From Larus michahellis (Eukaryota > Chordata > Aves > Charadriiformes > Laridae), in the NCBI RefSeq assembly GCF_964199755.1, contig NC_133896.1, forward strand, positions 103,694,301-103,758,300: DNA of 64,000 bases. The letters are read 5' to 3'. The notes beneath the pieces were generated by a model. The model saw only the letters and a program-made list of their open reading frames with translations. It was not told the origin of the DNA and did no database searches. Positions 1-11,659 of this stretch are shown piece by piece (position 1 is the first letter of the stretch; the number at the start of each line of letters is the position of its first letter). Position numbers and translations under genes: made by a program.

Positions 1-2510
1 CTCTAAAAAAATGTATGCATCCCAAAGTCATAGTAATTTCAGCAAGTGATCTCTAATGCAATGGAAAACAATGTAAGTGGAGCCAATTTTGATCGTTTCC
101 CATATGAAACTAGTTTTAGCGCAGCTATCCCAGCATTGTACCCACCATGAAAATTTGAATGATATACTTGGGGCTTTGAAAGCATGAGAAATGTATGTCT
201 TACAATTCAAAATAGGAAACAAAAGAAGTAATGGAAGCAATTCTTTCCTCTTTCTAAATACGTTTCACTTTAGAAATACTTTGGGAGTTCTCACAATATT
301 CAGGCTATGTGGCAAGATCTAATTTGAACTATAAAATGTTTCAGATTTCTGAGATTTGAGGCAGGGGGGAATATATTGCCTAATTCAAATAATCTCATTT
401 TATTCAATTATGTTGAGTAGTACATATAAAGTAGAGGTTGAATCTCATTTCACTTTAACACTGAGAGGACCCAATACAGAGTGCCATGAGTTTGTGATCT
501 TCTTGTAATATCTGCATTACTTTTATAAGTGTTGTGCAATCTATACATGCAGTACACATTAACAGGCAGCATAATTTAAAGAAATGAGGTGTCTAGACAA
601 CATGTCTTAAACTGTGCAGGCAGGTTTTCTCCTGTCCTGATTTTCACCACAATGCATTTAGGAACTTTGTTAGTTGTTCTACTTGCCCATTTTGGCATCA
701 TGTCATTTCACATATATAAGAAATATGATGTTTCACTATACGGTGCAGCAAATGCCTTTTTATTCTATGTTACTTTTGGAAAAACAAGTCCTTGAATTTG
801 CAGTAAAAAGGCACAGTGTATTATCACATTGTGCTTTTTCTTTTCAGTGCAAGGTCAGAGAAATAAAAAACAATGGATGACACTTTTCAGTATAAAAGCA
901 TGAAACATGTGTGGTTGTGTAGCACAAAAGATGTTGGCTAATCAGTTATTCTGCATTTAAATATGGGTTTAAACAAGATTAGGAATCCAGACTGTGCAAG
1001 AGATTTTCAAGTCCAGAGGTCAGAAAACATGCTAATGAGATAATAGGAAGTATTCACAAAAGCTTATCTGCATTAGAAATTCACTTCTTAAAGAAATCCT
1101 TCCACCAAAATACTTTTGGCTATGTGTTTTTGACCTATTAATGCCTAAATTCTATCAGACTACCTGTTCATTTAGAAATAATTTAAGTCTCTTGAGGAAA
1201 AATCTGAATAAATGATAAATCTTTCTGTGGAGGGCTTGGTAGGACTCGGTATGTTGTATTTCTTAAGTCTAATTGCATTCTCTACTACACTAGTATAAAG
1301 CAGGACAAGTCTGAATCCTGTAGAGTCTTAGTGATTAGATGAATATGTGGAAAGAGAGATGGCCGTTTTCTCACCTGGTTCATATGCAGGAATAAAAAAA
1401 AAGATCATATCTAATTAACCAGATTATCAATACTGGCTATACTGACAAGGTGATTTGAGGTTGATCTTGTGATCTTTACTTGGAGTTGCTTTGGATATTT
1501 CTCTTCTCAGGAATAAATGCAGAACTGAGCCATAGAGTAGATGGTTACTGCAGGTAGCTCTGCTGAGACTTAGGGATGCATGGTCATTCCAAAAGGGGAA
1601 ACCTGATCTCTCATTTTATTAAACCAATAGCTAGTTAATTGTATCATTCTCAGCTATGAAACTTCTTTCACTTTTCTGATGAAAATTATGATGCAAAGTG
1701 TGGTTTTATGGAAGCGTGTATATTTTGCATGCAAATAAGAACGTTTTTAGCATACTAGGCAACATACTGAACAGTATTATACAATATTTTTCTATTTTAA
1801 CTTTATTCCATTTCACTTGAAATTTTAAAATTATGTTTTTAAATTAACAAGTGTTTCCTTTTGAAGTGGCAACTTAAAAACTTTAGCTAGCATTTTGAAA
1901 AAAAAAATCATACTTGTATTTTAAATCAGCCTAAAAACTGTAAGGTTTTTTGTTTCTTTGTTTGGGTTGGGTTTTTTTGATGATTCTATTAATAAGCCCT
2001 GTTAATTGAGGAATACTTTTGTAAGATGTAATACAATGTGGCACAAAAGTGGATCTGTAAACCATAATAAAACGAATTGTAGAGTGCTGCAAATGTGTGG
2101 TGATAGCTATAGTACAGATAGCCAGGCACTTTCTCTCAGCCTGGCTTGTTCAAGAGAGAGGGAGTTGTCCCTGTCATGGAGAGAAAAATGTCAATTTTTT
2201 ACTTCCTCTGTCACTTTTTCTGAAGATGAAATGGTTATGTTATGTAGGCATTGCCAGACACCATTTTAAAGAAAAAGATCTTTCCAATAAATTTTTCTGT
2301 GAAAATTTCTGTTTTAGTTAAGGAGAAAAATACTGTGAAAAATAGTTTCCACCAGCGTGTAATATTTTTCTTAATCAGCTTGGAGATACTGTGGTTAAAA
2401 ATCAGACCAAACAAAAGGTCTGACAAAACAGTATATCACATTCTGGATAAACTCATTCAGAATGGTAAATCTATGGGGAAAAGTAATTACTCCAGGAAAT
2501 GTATAATTGT
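1..2510. other. Unique A+T-rich non-coding DNA
   Basis: No repeat, RNA gene or exon recognised. Open frames are under 90 codons and unlike any protein I know. One small signal is the palindrome TTTGCATGCAAA (1724-1735), which overlaps an ATGCAAAT octamer (1729-1736). Confidence 0.6.
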
Positions 2511-3180
2511 TGATCAGGCATTATTACATATAATATAAAAGCGTGTTGCCGATGGTTTTGTTTTGTTTTGTTTTTTCCCATGACAGGGAGGGGTGAAAAA
2601 AAAATAATTTGCAGAGGAAGGAAATTTTTGGTGCTTCTCCTTTGCCCTTTTTCCCCATGGAAAGCCTTTGCGAGCCACGCTGGTGGCGCGGGGCACAGCA
2701 TGTAGCCAGGGGTGCAGGTGCTCTGCTTGCATGCAGATGTATGCTTGGGCTTGCCTTGCTCTTGGGTCTTTCTCCAAGAAGTGAATCGATGGGATCTCTG
2801 AGGGGTTTTGTGAAAAGGGTCTCCCAGCCGGAAGGCTGTGGCAGCCGCCTCCAGCAGGCTGGTGGGGGGGGATAGAGAGGCATACAAACTGCAATATTTT
2901 CCAAGGCGACCCTCCCTCCCCCCTGCTTTGTCTCAGGAATGAGATGTCATTCATAGATGAGTCTGCACCGATTGCACTTTTATGAGCAATTAAATAATTA
3001 ACAATGTTGACATCTAAATTATATTTGCTTGGCATCTGAGTTAACCCCTTACTGAGACCTCTGGGAAAATTACACTTCCCGGAGCCAACGCTTTGGACTT
3101 GGGCAGACATTTCTGCCGCAGTTCCGTTGTTTCGCATTCATGTTTTCTTTCCTACTGTTATACCTGGAGATTTAGGAGTT
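2511..3180. other. G+C-richer block with overlapping minus-strand open frames
   Basis: From 3137 down to 2514 the minus strand is open for 207 codons from an ATG (MRNNGTAAEMSAQVQSVGSG). Two other minus-strand frames of 126-138 codons overlap it. The translation shows no domain, no signal peptide and no family I recognise; it ends in a lysine- and phenylalanine-rich low-complexity tail. Local G+C and a few CpG (GCCACGCTGGTGGCGCGGGG at about 2675) make long chance frames more likely. I lean towards non-coding. Confidence 0.45.
2925..3065. promoter_or_regulatory. Candidate conserved non-coding element
   Basis: This is a repeat-free stretch with clustered homeodomain-type TAATTA/ATTAA cores (GAGCAATTAAATAATTAACA around 2983), next to TTGACATCTAAATTATATTT. 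It lies inside a G+C-rich 500-bp block that is open in one minus-strand frame (3137-2514). Texture alone suggests an enhancer-like element; conservation has not been measured. Confidence 0.25.
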
Positions 3181-3303
3181 GATTCAGCAATGCATTTAGC
3201 ACTTTGATGCAATCCAGTGAGATGCTTTAATATCAAAGTCAATGAGACCATTTGTGCACTTGAAGGGAAACATGTCCTTAAGCAAAACACTAATTGGATC
3301 AGC
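3181..3303. repeat. Candidate ancient palindromic amniote repeat
   Basis: The left end GATTCAGCAATGCATTTAGC and the right end TTAAGCAAAACACTAATTGG (followed by ATCAG) are imperfect inverted complements. Between them lies a TCAAAGTCAATGAGACC segment. The arrangement recalls a palindromic non-autonomous element common in turtle and other sauropsid DNA (GATTCAGCAAAGCACTTAAG with an internal AAGTCAATGGGAC). Similarity is by eye and divergence is large, so this is a tentative call. Confidence 0.4.
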
Positions 3304-3432
3304 TTCTTTACTGGCTTTTTTTGTTTGTTTGTTCCTAAGTGAAATCAAGTTAGATTTTTCACAAGAAACAGTGCCTATTAAATAAATTCACTTAAGCTAT
3401 TTGTTTGACTCTAGTTTATTCCAGAAAGTTTA

Positions 3433-3481
3433 GGTTTTGGGGTTTTTTTCAGTTTTTGGTTTTTTGTTTTTTTTTTTTTTT
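3433..3481. repeat. T/G-rich low-complexity tract
   Basis: The tract ends in 15 T in a row (3467-3481). It is followed by CCCACTAG, so the stretch mimics a splice-acceptor polypyrimidine tract, but no recognisable exon follows. Confidence 0.9.
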
Positions 3482-4263
3482 CCCACTAGAAAAACGGAAG
3501 TGCGGTTCTGTTAAGCTACAGCGAGGACAGCATCTCTTTGTGTGTATTTCAGCGGGTCCTCTCTCTTTCAGCCCTTGGATTACCAAAAACCTGAGAGATT
3601 GAGAATCAAATGATGGTCATGTGTCGGCTCACTTGTTTTTTACATCTTCTTAACTGATGAAAGTAATGTAGTGTCTCTATAGTTTCAAAGTATCTTAAGC
3701 ATTAAAAATAGTCTTGTGATCAAATCATAGCTTGTCCCTCAATAGGAGCTTAAAGAAGAGAAATTCTTCCCTCGGCTTGTCCTAGCCATTTATCTCAGCA
3801 GTGCAGGCTATTATCAGGAAATAAACTCAGATCCAATTAGCTTTATCACTTAATTAGAGACATATTTTTGGATTTATGCTTTACTGACCTCACTGCCATT
3901 GAAATGAAATTATTTAACTTCTGTAAAAAACCTCTGCAAGTTCACACCTCTCCATTAAATTGTACTGTTTGATGCCAGTCACCCAGCTGTTTGTTTGACC
4001 CCAGAAATAATAATATGATAAACATGTTTGAGTAGATGCTACTGTACTCAGCTCTAGGGATTCATTCATTCATTCTCTGCTTGTCTTTCTGTCTCTAAAA
4101 CACATACGTGCAGACATTCCCCCTGCACCCTCTGCCACCTTTTGAAAAATAAAAAACACTCAGACAAAAAGATCAAAAAAGGCTACTTGGAGAAAGAACA
4201 TGTGAAACCATGAGGACCTTTGGAGAGTCTTGCCTCTATTTAGAGAGACTAAATAACTGTGCC

Positions 4264-4367
4264 ACTGTGTTTTGGTTTGGGGTTTCTTTGTGTTTGGGGT
4301 TTTCTTTTTTTTGGGTGGTGGTTTTTTTGTTTCTGTTTGGGTTTTTTTTGTTGTTTGTTTGTTTTTA
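4264..4367. repeat. T/G-rich low-complexity tract
   Basis: About 100 bp consist almost only of T and G in GTTTGGGGTTT and TTTG patterns, ending in short TTTG units and an A run. It is typical avian simple-repeat sequence. Confidence 0.9.
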
Positions 4368-5674
4368 AAAAAAGAATAACCGGCTTTTTAGTCATGAGGT
4401 TTAGAAGGGATTGTTAGCTTTTTGGTTTCTTTCTTAAGCTAATGCTGGCTGCTACAGAACCCAAACTCTAACATTGTGTTCTGGAGCCAGCTTCCCAGGC
4501 AGTGCATTTTTAGGCTTGTGTCCTAAGGAAATGAAGTTTGTTTAGTTGCTTTCTCAGTCTCATCCTGTCTGTCTTTTCTCCCCTCCCAAAGTATTTTGAA
4601 ATTCATTCCTCTACTTTACTCAGCTTGAAAATGAAGCTGAAGTCTCAAATATTATTAAAAGTACAGTAATTTTCCTAATAGATATCTAGGGATAGGAGAA
4701 AATACCCCAAATAATGCCTCAGTTGAAGGAGAACAGACTTAACTCAGCAATCTCCCCTAACAGCTGCTGGCCAGCTGCTCAGCGTGCGCGTAGGTACTCT
4801 GGTTGTTATATCTTAGGGAGGATTTATATTTGTTATGGCCAATGAGGGAAAGTAGTCGTCGAGAAAGTTCAAAAATCCCCCAGAAAAGCAACTTTGTGAC
4901 TTCTGTTCAGGGAATTAAACAGCTGTACTACAGCCCCAACCATTTTGTTCTCAGTACCACTGCAATCAGCGTAGAAAAGCTTAGCATGCTGTGATGTGCT
5001 CACTCCAGGAGATTTCAGTTTTTTTGGAGCTTGTTCATTTACTTTCATGTGTTATGCTTTATGTGAAACCCCTACTGTCTACTGGTGGGTGGAGAAAAGC
5101 AACTTGAACACACTGTGAGGGTTATCCCTACAGAACAGGCAACAAAGCATATGCATTTTTGGGGTAAAAAATGATGGGTCTTTCCACTTATAAAGGTGTT
5201 TCACTCCCATTAGTCTACCAGCAGGAGATAAGAGCTGATGACCCGATGCCCCCCCTTCTCATTTAATTCCGTAATTAAAATTCTTCCTATCTCTTCCTGA
5301 ACTTCTTATTCTTGCTGAGTTCTCTACCCATTTCTTCTTTCATGTATCTTTTATATAGGAGCTATGAGTTTATAGTGCTAGGCTTTCGACTGTTTGCTCT
5401 CTTTGAAGTAAGGAATGCTTTCTTCAGAAATTTGTAGAATTCTGGTAGGGGATGTGTTATTTGTACATTGGTTGGATTTCTGGTGTGTGGGGGTGTTTTG
5501 TTTTGTTTTTTTCCTCTGGCAGAAGAAAAGTTAGTTCAAAGTGGGTTGAGCTCAAAGTAGCTATGGAGTAGCTGGATATTGGAAAGTGCAGTGGAATTTT
5601 TTAGAAGAGCGACTTGCAATGAACACTTGATAGAAGAAGGGACCGAGGATAAACAGATGTCTAGAATTCAGCTG

Positions 5675-5738
5675 GTGGGACCCTGATTCCCCTTCAGGTA
5701 TTTTCTGCTAGTGTACAGGGTGAAAGGAGCTAGAACAG
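5675..5738. repeat. Possible ancient amniote repeat fragment
   Basis: The sequence GGTGGGACCCTGATTCCCCT, then TCAGGTATTTTCTGCTAGTG and TACAGGGTGAAAGGAGC, looks like the opposite strand of the element suspected at about 61.9 kb (GGCCCTGATTCTCCTCTCAG, TTACACCAGTGTAA, AGGAGTAACTCC). Only about 60 bp are involved. Low confidence. Confidence 0.28.
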
Positions 5739-5961
5739 GCAGGTTCCTGTAGGGAAGTGAGGTTGTGAAGAGTGGAGAGCTGCTGGAGTTGCTGCTTATT
5801 TCATGAGAGCCCTCTGCTTCCTCACACTGGACGCACTCAATTAGTCTTATTAAGTTGTTACAGTTTTGCTGGTTTATTTAAATCCATCTGTATAGTCATC
5901 ACCTCTCCTTGGTGTGATGTGATTAAAGTTCTAGTTTTTAGTGAGTGTTTGCTAAGGGTTT

Positions 5962-5978
5962 TGTGTGTGTGTGTGTGT
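5962..5978. repeat. (TG)n microsatellite
   Basis: Eight and a half uninterrupted TG units. Likely variable in length. Confidence 0.92.
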
Positions 5979-6214
5979 CCCAGTTTATTGGGAGGCAGAG
6001 AAAAGGAATCAAAAAGAAAGCTATGCACAATTCTTCACTTAGAAACTGCTTTTTGAGATTTGCATTCATAATTATCCTGGAATCATGGATGTACTCCAGG
6101 GCAGATTAGCATCTGTTAGTGAGAGTTTAAGAGAATTAACCCTGTCATGATTGATTATAGAATGGTCTCTCAAATTCAATCAAATTTGACCGACAATTTT
6201 TTTGTTTGTTGTTG

Positions 6215-6425
6215 GAGCAGTGATTTTTAAGCATGGACTGAGAGCCAGCAATGTCTGGCTTCTAATCCCAGCTGTCATGCTGTCCAGGCTTGACCTATTG
6301 CTCCTTCCTGTTGTACTCCTTTTCTCCTCCTTGGCATAGGAATGACACTACTTACCTTTCCTGACATGTAGTGCTATGGTTAATTAAGATTTGTAACCTC
6401 TCTGAAATCTTTTGCTGAAAGGATT
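6215..6425 (+). repeat. MIR/CORE-SINE copy, degraded
   Basis: MIRs are tRNA-derived SINEs that spread early in amniote history and were mobilised by L2-type LINEs. Here the order of landmarks fits a nearly full-length copy on the plus strand. TTAAGCATGGACTGAGAGCC comes first, then TGGCTTCTAATCCCAGCTGT, then the core region with TAGGAATGACACTACTTACC. The 3' part reads GGTTAATTAAGATTTGTAAC followed by CTCTCTGAAATCTTTTGCTG. The last part matches the GTTAAT...TTTGTAAAG...TTTGAGATC...GATGAAA tail of amniote MIRs. Divergence is high, as expected for age. The subfamily is not determined. Confidence 0.7.
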
Positions 6426-7627
6426 TGGGGAATCAAAACTGCTGTTTTTTCAGCCTTGCATGTACAAACTCTGTGTTTCTCCTGTTTAAAAACCAGTATG
6501 TTATAATCAACAATTCACTGAGTATTTCTTTCATCTTTTCAACTGATTCAAAAAGCTCAGATCCTTGGCTTCAATATTCAGACTGTATATTATGTTAGGC
6601 TTTGAGATCTACTAAGAAGGTAACTTCAAATGTAATTTATTTTGCTGAACGCAATGGGAGAAAAGCTATGGTACTACGTGCTCTGCGTATTTTAAAAGAA
6701 TACATTGCACAGCAAAAAAGGAGTATTTTTCCCAGTTAAGTTAAATTAGGAGCGAATGAGAGCAGTGCTCTGTCAGTTAGCTTGTAATTTACTGCTGCTA
6801 TGTCCTCCTCTCGTATTTTGTCACAAATACTTTTATACTTGAACAATTTCAGCTCTTCTCCAGCTTTAAAACAGGTCCATTCTTCCACTGCAGGATACTT
6901 CATTATTTGCAGTTGTACCCTGATTATTACAGGGTGTTCATTCATCATTCAGGACTTCCAAATGTTTCTCTATTCTGTCATCCATGTGCTGTAGCCCACC
7001 CCTAGAAGGGTCAGTCCTTGACGCTGTGGAAGTGGGATCTATCTTTTTGAATTTGTTACTGTAGGTACTTTAGGGGAAGAGTGACAAATAGGTGTTGCAT
7101 GCAAATACATGTGCATAGTAAGCGTTAGAGGAGTGAGGGAGGGAATAGTAAGCTGGGGTGAATAATTCACTGAGCAATTAGGAGAATCCGTGAGGGCTGA
7201 AAGATGAGTCAACAGTGTGTGCAGTTTTCCCCAGCCTTTGAAAGGAGCACCTGTGAGCCCTGGCGCCATTCCTGACCAGGTCATGTTTGTCTGGCTGCTA
7301 CACCATCCATCTTACAGTTATTTAATCCAGTTTAGAAAAAGGAAGTGAAATGTTTTAGCTGGTTTCCTAAGGAAATGAAGCTTAAGCAGTCATTCCACAT
7401 GCCAAATTTGACAGAATTTTGTGGAAGTCAGCATCTGGGATCAGAAGAGAGACTAAATTAACATCGACGCTAGGAAAAAGTAAAGCAGTGGTCATCAGGA
7501 TGGTTAGTATGTGGAGGGCTGGACACATCATGTACTGTTCCTTGCCAAGCTAGTCAACAAACCTGAGATTTTACGCATAAGTCATGGAAGGAAAGCTAAG
7601 AGTATTGAAGAGTATAGAAAAACAGGA

Positions 7628-7642
7628 GGGAGGGCGGGAGGG
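7628..7642 (+). other. G-quadruplex motif with one-base loops
   Basis: GGGAGGGCGGGAGGG is four G3 runs separated by single bases (A, C, A), the most stable class of quadruplex sequence. It lies in a purine-rich stretch of unique DNA with no recognised gene or promoter nearby. Confidence 0.85.
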
Positions 7643-8626
7643 AGCTGAATTATGACAATCACAGGAAGGATGGGATGAGGCAGAGAGCCATGAGGTTAGG
7701 CTAGAAGATACAGAAAGGGTCTAAAGGTATTGTGGTGGGGATGACATAGAAGACCTGAGACAGAAATCCATAGAAAACAAATTTTCTACGGTTCCATAAT
7801 TCTGAAACAGTGTGCTTTTCTGTCCTGAGACAGCATGAAAGAACAGGTGAAGAAATATTAAGTGCTAATGTTCCTGCATTTATAGGGGAATGAGAAGTTG
7901 CTAATGCCAGTTACAATTAGGAGCGTGGGCTCAAGGTGCTTGAGGCCTGTTTCCAAGTTCATGTGACACCTGATGAAAACATCCTCTCCATACCTGGAAA
8001 ACTTAATCTCAATCTGCAATTTCAATTCTGTCCATCTTAATTGTGCACCTGATCCCTTTTCTCCAAAGCACCATCTGCTGCAGTACCAGCATGATATACA
8101 CATCACGGCATTTCAGAAAGAAGAGGAATTTGGCATGAGGCAGTGAGAGGAGATTGGAAAAGAATGCAGGAATGCATAGGGGACTACGTGCAAGTCATGT
8201 GTGATGAAATACTCTACCCTGGTAATAGAGATGGTTTAAAGGAGAAGCGAGAAGTCAGGGCTTCAAGTAGCAGAAATAGTCAACGTGAGATAGGTGAAGG
8301 AAAGATGAGTGTTTCTTGGATGGAGAGGGACCGGGAGAGAGAGTACTGGCAGCAAAGAAAGGCGTGAATGGATAATTGAAATGCACTGCTGAGCACAGAG
8401 AACCAGCCAGGGAGTGAGCCTGAGCTTTCCGTTGTTCTGTTTTCTTGTGGGGTGACAGAAACAAATCTATTGAAGTCAGAGAACACGTTTAAGTGCCTTT
8501 TGAATATTTTCTGTTAATGACTCTCCTGGCAGTCCTTCAAAATCCATAAGCTTGTTGGTTTAAAGAGCTTTTTTTTATTAACACACTCTCCTTAATCACT
8601 TTCTGTTGTTCTCCTTTATAAAGGAG

Positions 8627-8651
8627 AAAAAAAAAAAAAAAAAAGAAAAAA
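8627..8651. repeat. Poly-A tract
   Basis: 18 A in a row (8627-8644), one G, then more A. There is no SINE or retrogene body upstream. Confidence 0.93.
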
Positions 8652-9425
8652 GGCACATATAAACTCCCCTGGTCTTTCTAAGGGGAAGAGGATTTGCCAT
8701 CTACACGGGTGATATATTAATTTGAAATATGAACTCTCAGCTATATGGCGATCCTGAACACCTTGATAGGAGCAGACAACTATGCACATTCGTACTGTTG
8801 CAGAAAAATGAGAATTCTTCCTTTCAGCTCTGTGTGTTTGGAACAGCACTTTAAGAAGTTCACCATAAAAGCGAGATAGCCTTTTAAAAAGGGATATATT
8901 GTTGAATAAAAAAGAACTAATAAACTAGAGGTGAAGTCCATGTGCAACCTATTAAATTATCCATGATTTAGGCTGTGTTCTCAAATTTTACACACCAAAA
9001 TGTCTAACCTTAGACACGCAATGTAATCAGCAGGTCCCCAAACGTGTAATAATGTTCTTCATAGGGTTCTTCTTCTTGTTTGCACAGCTGCCAGATGGTG
9101 TATGCCATATCCCATTTCACCACATTATTATTATTTCTGTCTAAAGGTTGGTGAGTGTTACAAGCCGGATGGGATATTTCACACTCGAAGCTAGTCTGTG
9201 AGTTTGATCCATATATTAACAAAGACTGAATCTTTGCAAAGTCCCAGGCTGTGCAAGAAGTTCATTTATGAAACGTATAAGTTCTTTGGGGCAGATAGTC
9301 TTAATGCCTGTCCTTAAGACTTCTAATAAGTTTAACCCAGTGCCTGCCTTTCTCATTCTCATGCTCATCCTAACAAACTCCCCCTAATCAAATTTCTTCT
9401 TTTCCCAGTAAAAATACACTGTGGT

Positions 9426-9545
9426 CATAGAATCATAGAATGGTTTGGGTTGGAAGGGACCTTTAAAGGTCATCTAGTCCAACCCCCCTGCAATGAGCAG
9501 GCGACACCTTCCACTAGATCAGGTTGCTCAGAGCTCTATCCAACC
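9426..9545 (-). mobile_element. CR1 LINE 3' tail fragment
   Basis: About 120 bp of the extreme CR1 3' end lies on the minus strand. The plus strand reads TCATAGAATCATAGAATGG, then GGGTTGGAAGGGACCTTTAA and AGGTCATCTAGTCCAACCCC. It continues through a degraded CTGCAATGAGCAGGCGACAC stretch and a CAGGTTGCTCAGAGC segment. The two terminal octamers and the 3' UTR are nearly intact, while everything further 5' in the element is missing. Such severely truncated tails are the commonest CR1 form in bird genomes. Confidence 0.95.
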
Positions 9546-11659
9546 ATAGACATTTTAAACTTGACCTTGACTCTTCCATATCTTAATACTATCTACTTTT
9601 CCCTTACCTCTGAATTCCTTAAATGACCTCTCCATGAATGCTGTCTGCACCTCTTGCCCTTCAGGTTCACCTCATCTTCTCTCCAAACTGAGTCCTTTCC
9701 TACATACTTCACTGAAACTGCTCTGCCTGCCACCCTGGGTATTTCTTCAGTGCATATTTTAGGGTGATACCTTCATCTTTTCTCCATCCCTCATCCCACA
9801 ACCTCCCCATGCCACCCCGCTAGAGATGACCTTTCAGTAGCTATGACCCGTTGCTTGCATGTCATCTTTGACATAACCCTAATTCCTGGCTAGACAGGAA
9901 TGATGGCTAAATCTTGCTCCTAGGAACCTGTTTCCTAGCAGTCATATCTCACCATCTTTTCTTTGGTCTTGATTGCTGTCACTGTGCTTGGCTGATTTGA
10001 AATGCTGCTACTAAAGTAATCCTGCTAGTGTGTCACACTGGTTACATTAACTCCCTTTCCTCTTCTTATCAGTGATTCTCTTTTCATCTCCTTAGATGAT
10101 TTCAGCCTCATACGTGTGCATGTTTCTAAAATAAGTCCTTTTTCGGGGCCTATGTCTGGCCTATATACAATAGTAAACAGGCACTGGATCAGAGGTTTGA
10201 TCCATGAGCAGCTAAACATACAGTCCAGTTTTCCCAGGAAAAGGGAGAAAGTGAATGAATTGTGCTGTGGAAATCAGCATATGGATGCGGCTACCTTCTA
10301 TTCCTGTTTATGTTGTAGCTGCTCTTTATGATCTTAGGGAATTCATTTTACATCTCTGTGCTTGGTTGCTCCCCTGCATAACTGAGAGAATTGTAATTGG
10401 CAATGCTGCGGAGCTAAGCTCAATTGTGCACTATGAGTTGCTTCCACAGTACAGTCATAAGGACGAGAGAAAATCCTAGAAGAAGGAATGAGCAATGTTT
10501 ACAGCTTTTCATAGATGATTTTCACAGTCTTTCCCTGGTGTGTGTGTCTGTGTGCGTGTTTGCTTTCACAGGCAAAAGCATTCTTGGCAAAGGTAATCTC
10601 TGAGTGAAGAGAATACCCCAGCTGTTTATCTATTATAGCTTTTGTCACCAGGGAGTCAAAAGTTGGACTCCACAATAAAGCAATCAGTTGCACAGAATTT
10701 GGCCAACTCTAATGGGAAAGGAAGAGAGCAGCTATTTAAAGTATCTATTCAGTAGATTAAAATAATAAAAAAAAAAGTTTTTATAAAGTACATACCAGGT
10801 TTTGCATGATCAATGTTGGTTTTTGTCCAACAGCTGAAGAAAGCAACTGTTCGAAAGAAAATAGAAAATAACAAGATATCTTAGCCTGAACAACTATTTT
10901 CCCAGTAAGTTATGAAAAAGAGGCAAAAAGTGGATTTGATATTGGAATGGGCTAAGGCTCATCTGTCAGCATGTAAGACTGATTTCACCCATCTTCAATT
11001 TCTTGCACAGATGCATGTCACAGCCACTATTAAGCTAAGAGCATCTTAATTCATCTGCTTGTTGTCATCAGATTGCAATAATTCTCCAAAGACGGGTATC
11101 TCCTTTGCATCCCATAGGACAAAAGAGCACGTGATTCCTTGCAATATAAGTGGTAATTCTTTGTAACAGCTTCTATACTGACTATGAAATGGGACCACTG
11201 TTTAGTATACCTTATTTGTAGTTTTAAAGTTTAGGCTTGTTTTTCATCTGGTGTCAATTCTATTCACTTCAAAGTCATTCCAGTAATTCTCATGGGATTA
11301 GTCTTTAACTTCACATGTTGCATCCTCTTTTGTGTTTATACAAGTGAAAGGATTGTAAGTCTGAGCCTCATAATACGAGGTAAAATTTAATAATCAGAAC
11401 TGTTGACTTTCCCACCTTCCCCCTACTTTCAATAAATTCTTATCTCCAAACTTCTAGATAACTGGGCCAAATTATTTAAACACAGTGCCTTAATGTGATC
11501 CATAATTAAACTTCCAAAAAAGCTTAATTCAGATTTTCAGGACAATAAGTGGCTCTTAGTTGAGGTGTAGCTGCAGGATAAGTGAAAGACCGACTTCTTC
11601 CCGCTATTTCCCTCATGGTTTTCTTTATTTTGAATCCTATAGTCTTAGAACGAGAGATA
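9546..11659. other. Unique DNA around a MIR
   Basis: Pyrimidine-rich DNA at 9.55-9.85 kb and the MIR at 10.28-10.49 kb; otherwise nothing recognised. A segment near 11236-11290 (CATCTGGTGTCAATTCTATT, CACTTCAAAGTCATTCCAGT) faintly resembles the ancient element suspected at 61.9 kb. Confidence 0.55.
10280..10488 (+). repeat. MIR/CORE-SINE copy, degraded
   Basis: This second plus-strand MIR-like sequence shows CTACCTTCTATTCCTGTTTA, then TATGATCTTAGGGAATTCAT, TTTACATCTCTGTGC, and a tail CATAAGGACGAGAGAAAATC plus CTAGAAGAAGGA. These line up in order with the MIR consensus: the GGTTCTATTCCTGGCT block, TGTGACCTTGGGCAAGTCAC, TTTACCTCTCTGTGC, and the ATGAGCGCCATAGAAAA tail of sauropsid/amniote MIR types. 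The 5' tRNA-like portion is weak. Short open frames across it are accidental. Confidence 0.65.

Larger units (their letters stand above)
3304..6214. other. Unique DNA with T/G tracts
   Basis: Apart from the listed tracts and a possible old repeat near 5.7 kb, nothing is recognised. At 3770-4080 the sequence is repeat-free and enhancer-like in texture (CCAATTAGC, CACTTAATTAGAG). Two CAGCTG E-boxes lie 11 bp apart at 4761 and 4772. Confidence 0.55.
6426..9425. other. Unique DNA
   Basis: Purine-rich stretches at about 7.1-7.8 kb and 8.1-8.4 kb, the quadruplex motif and one poly-A tract. No gene or repeat recognised; open frames stay under 85 codons. Confidence 0.6.
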
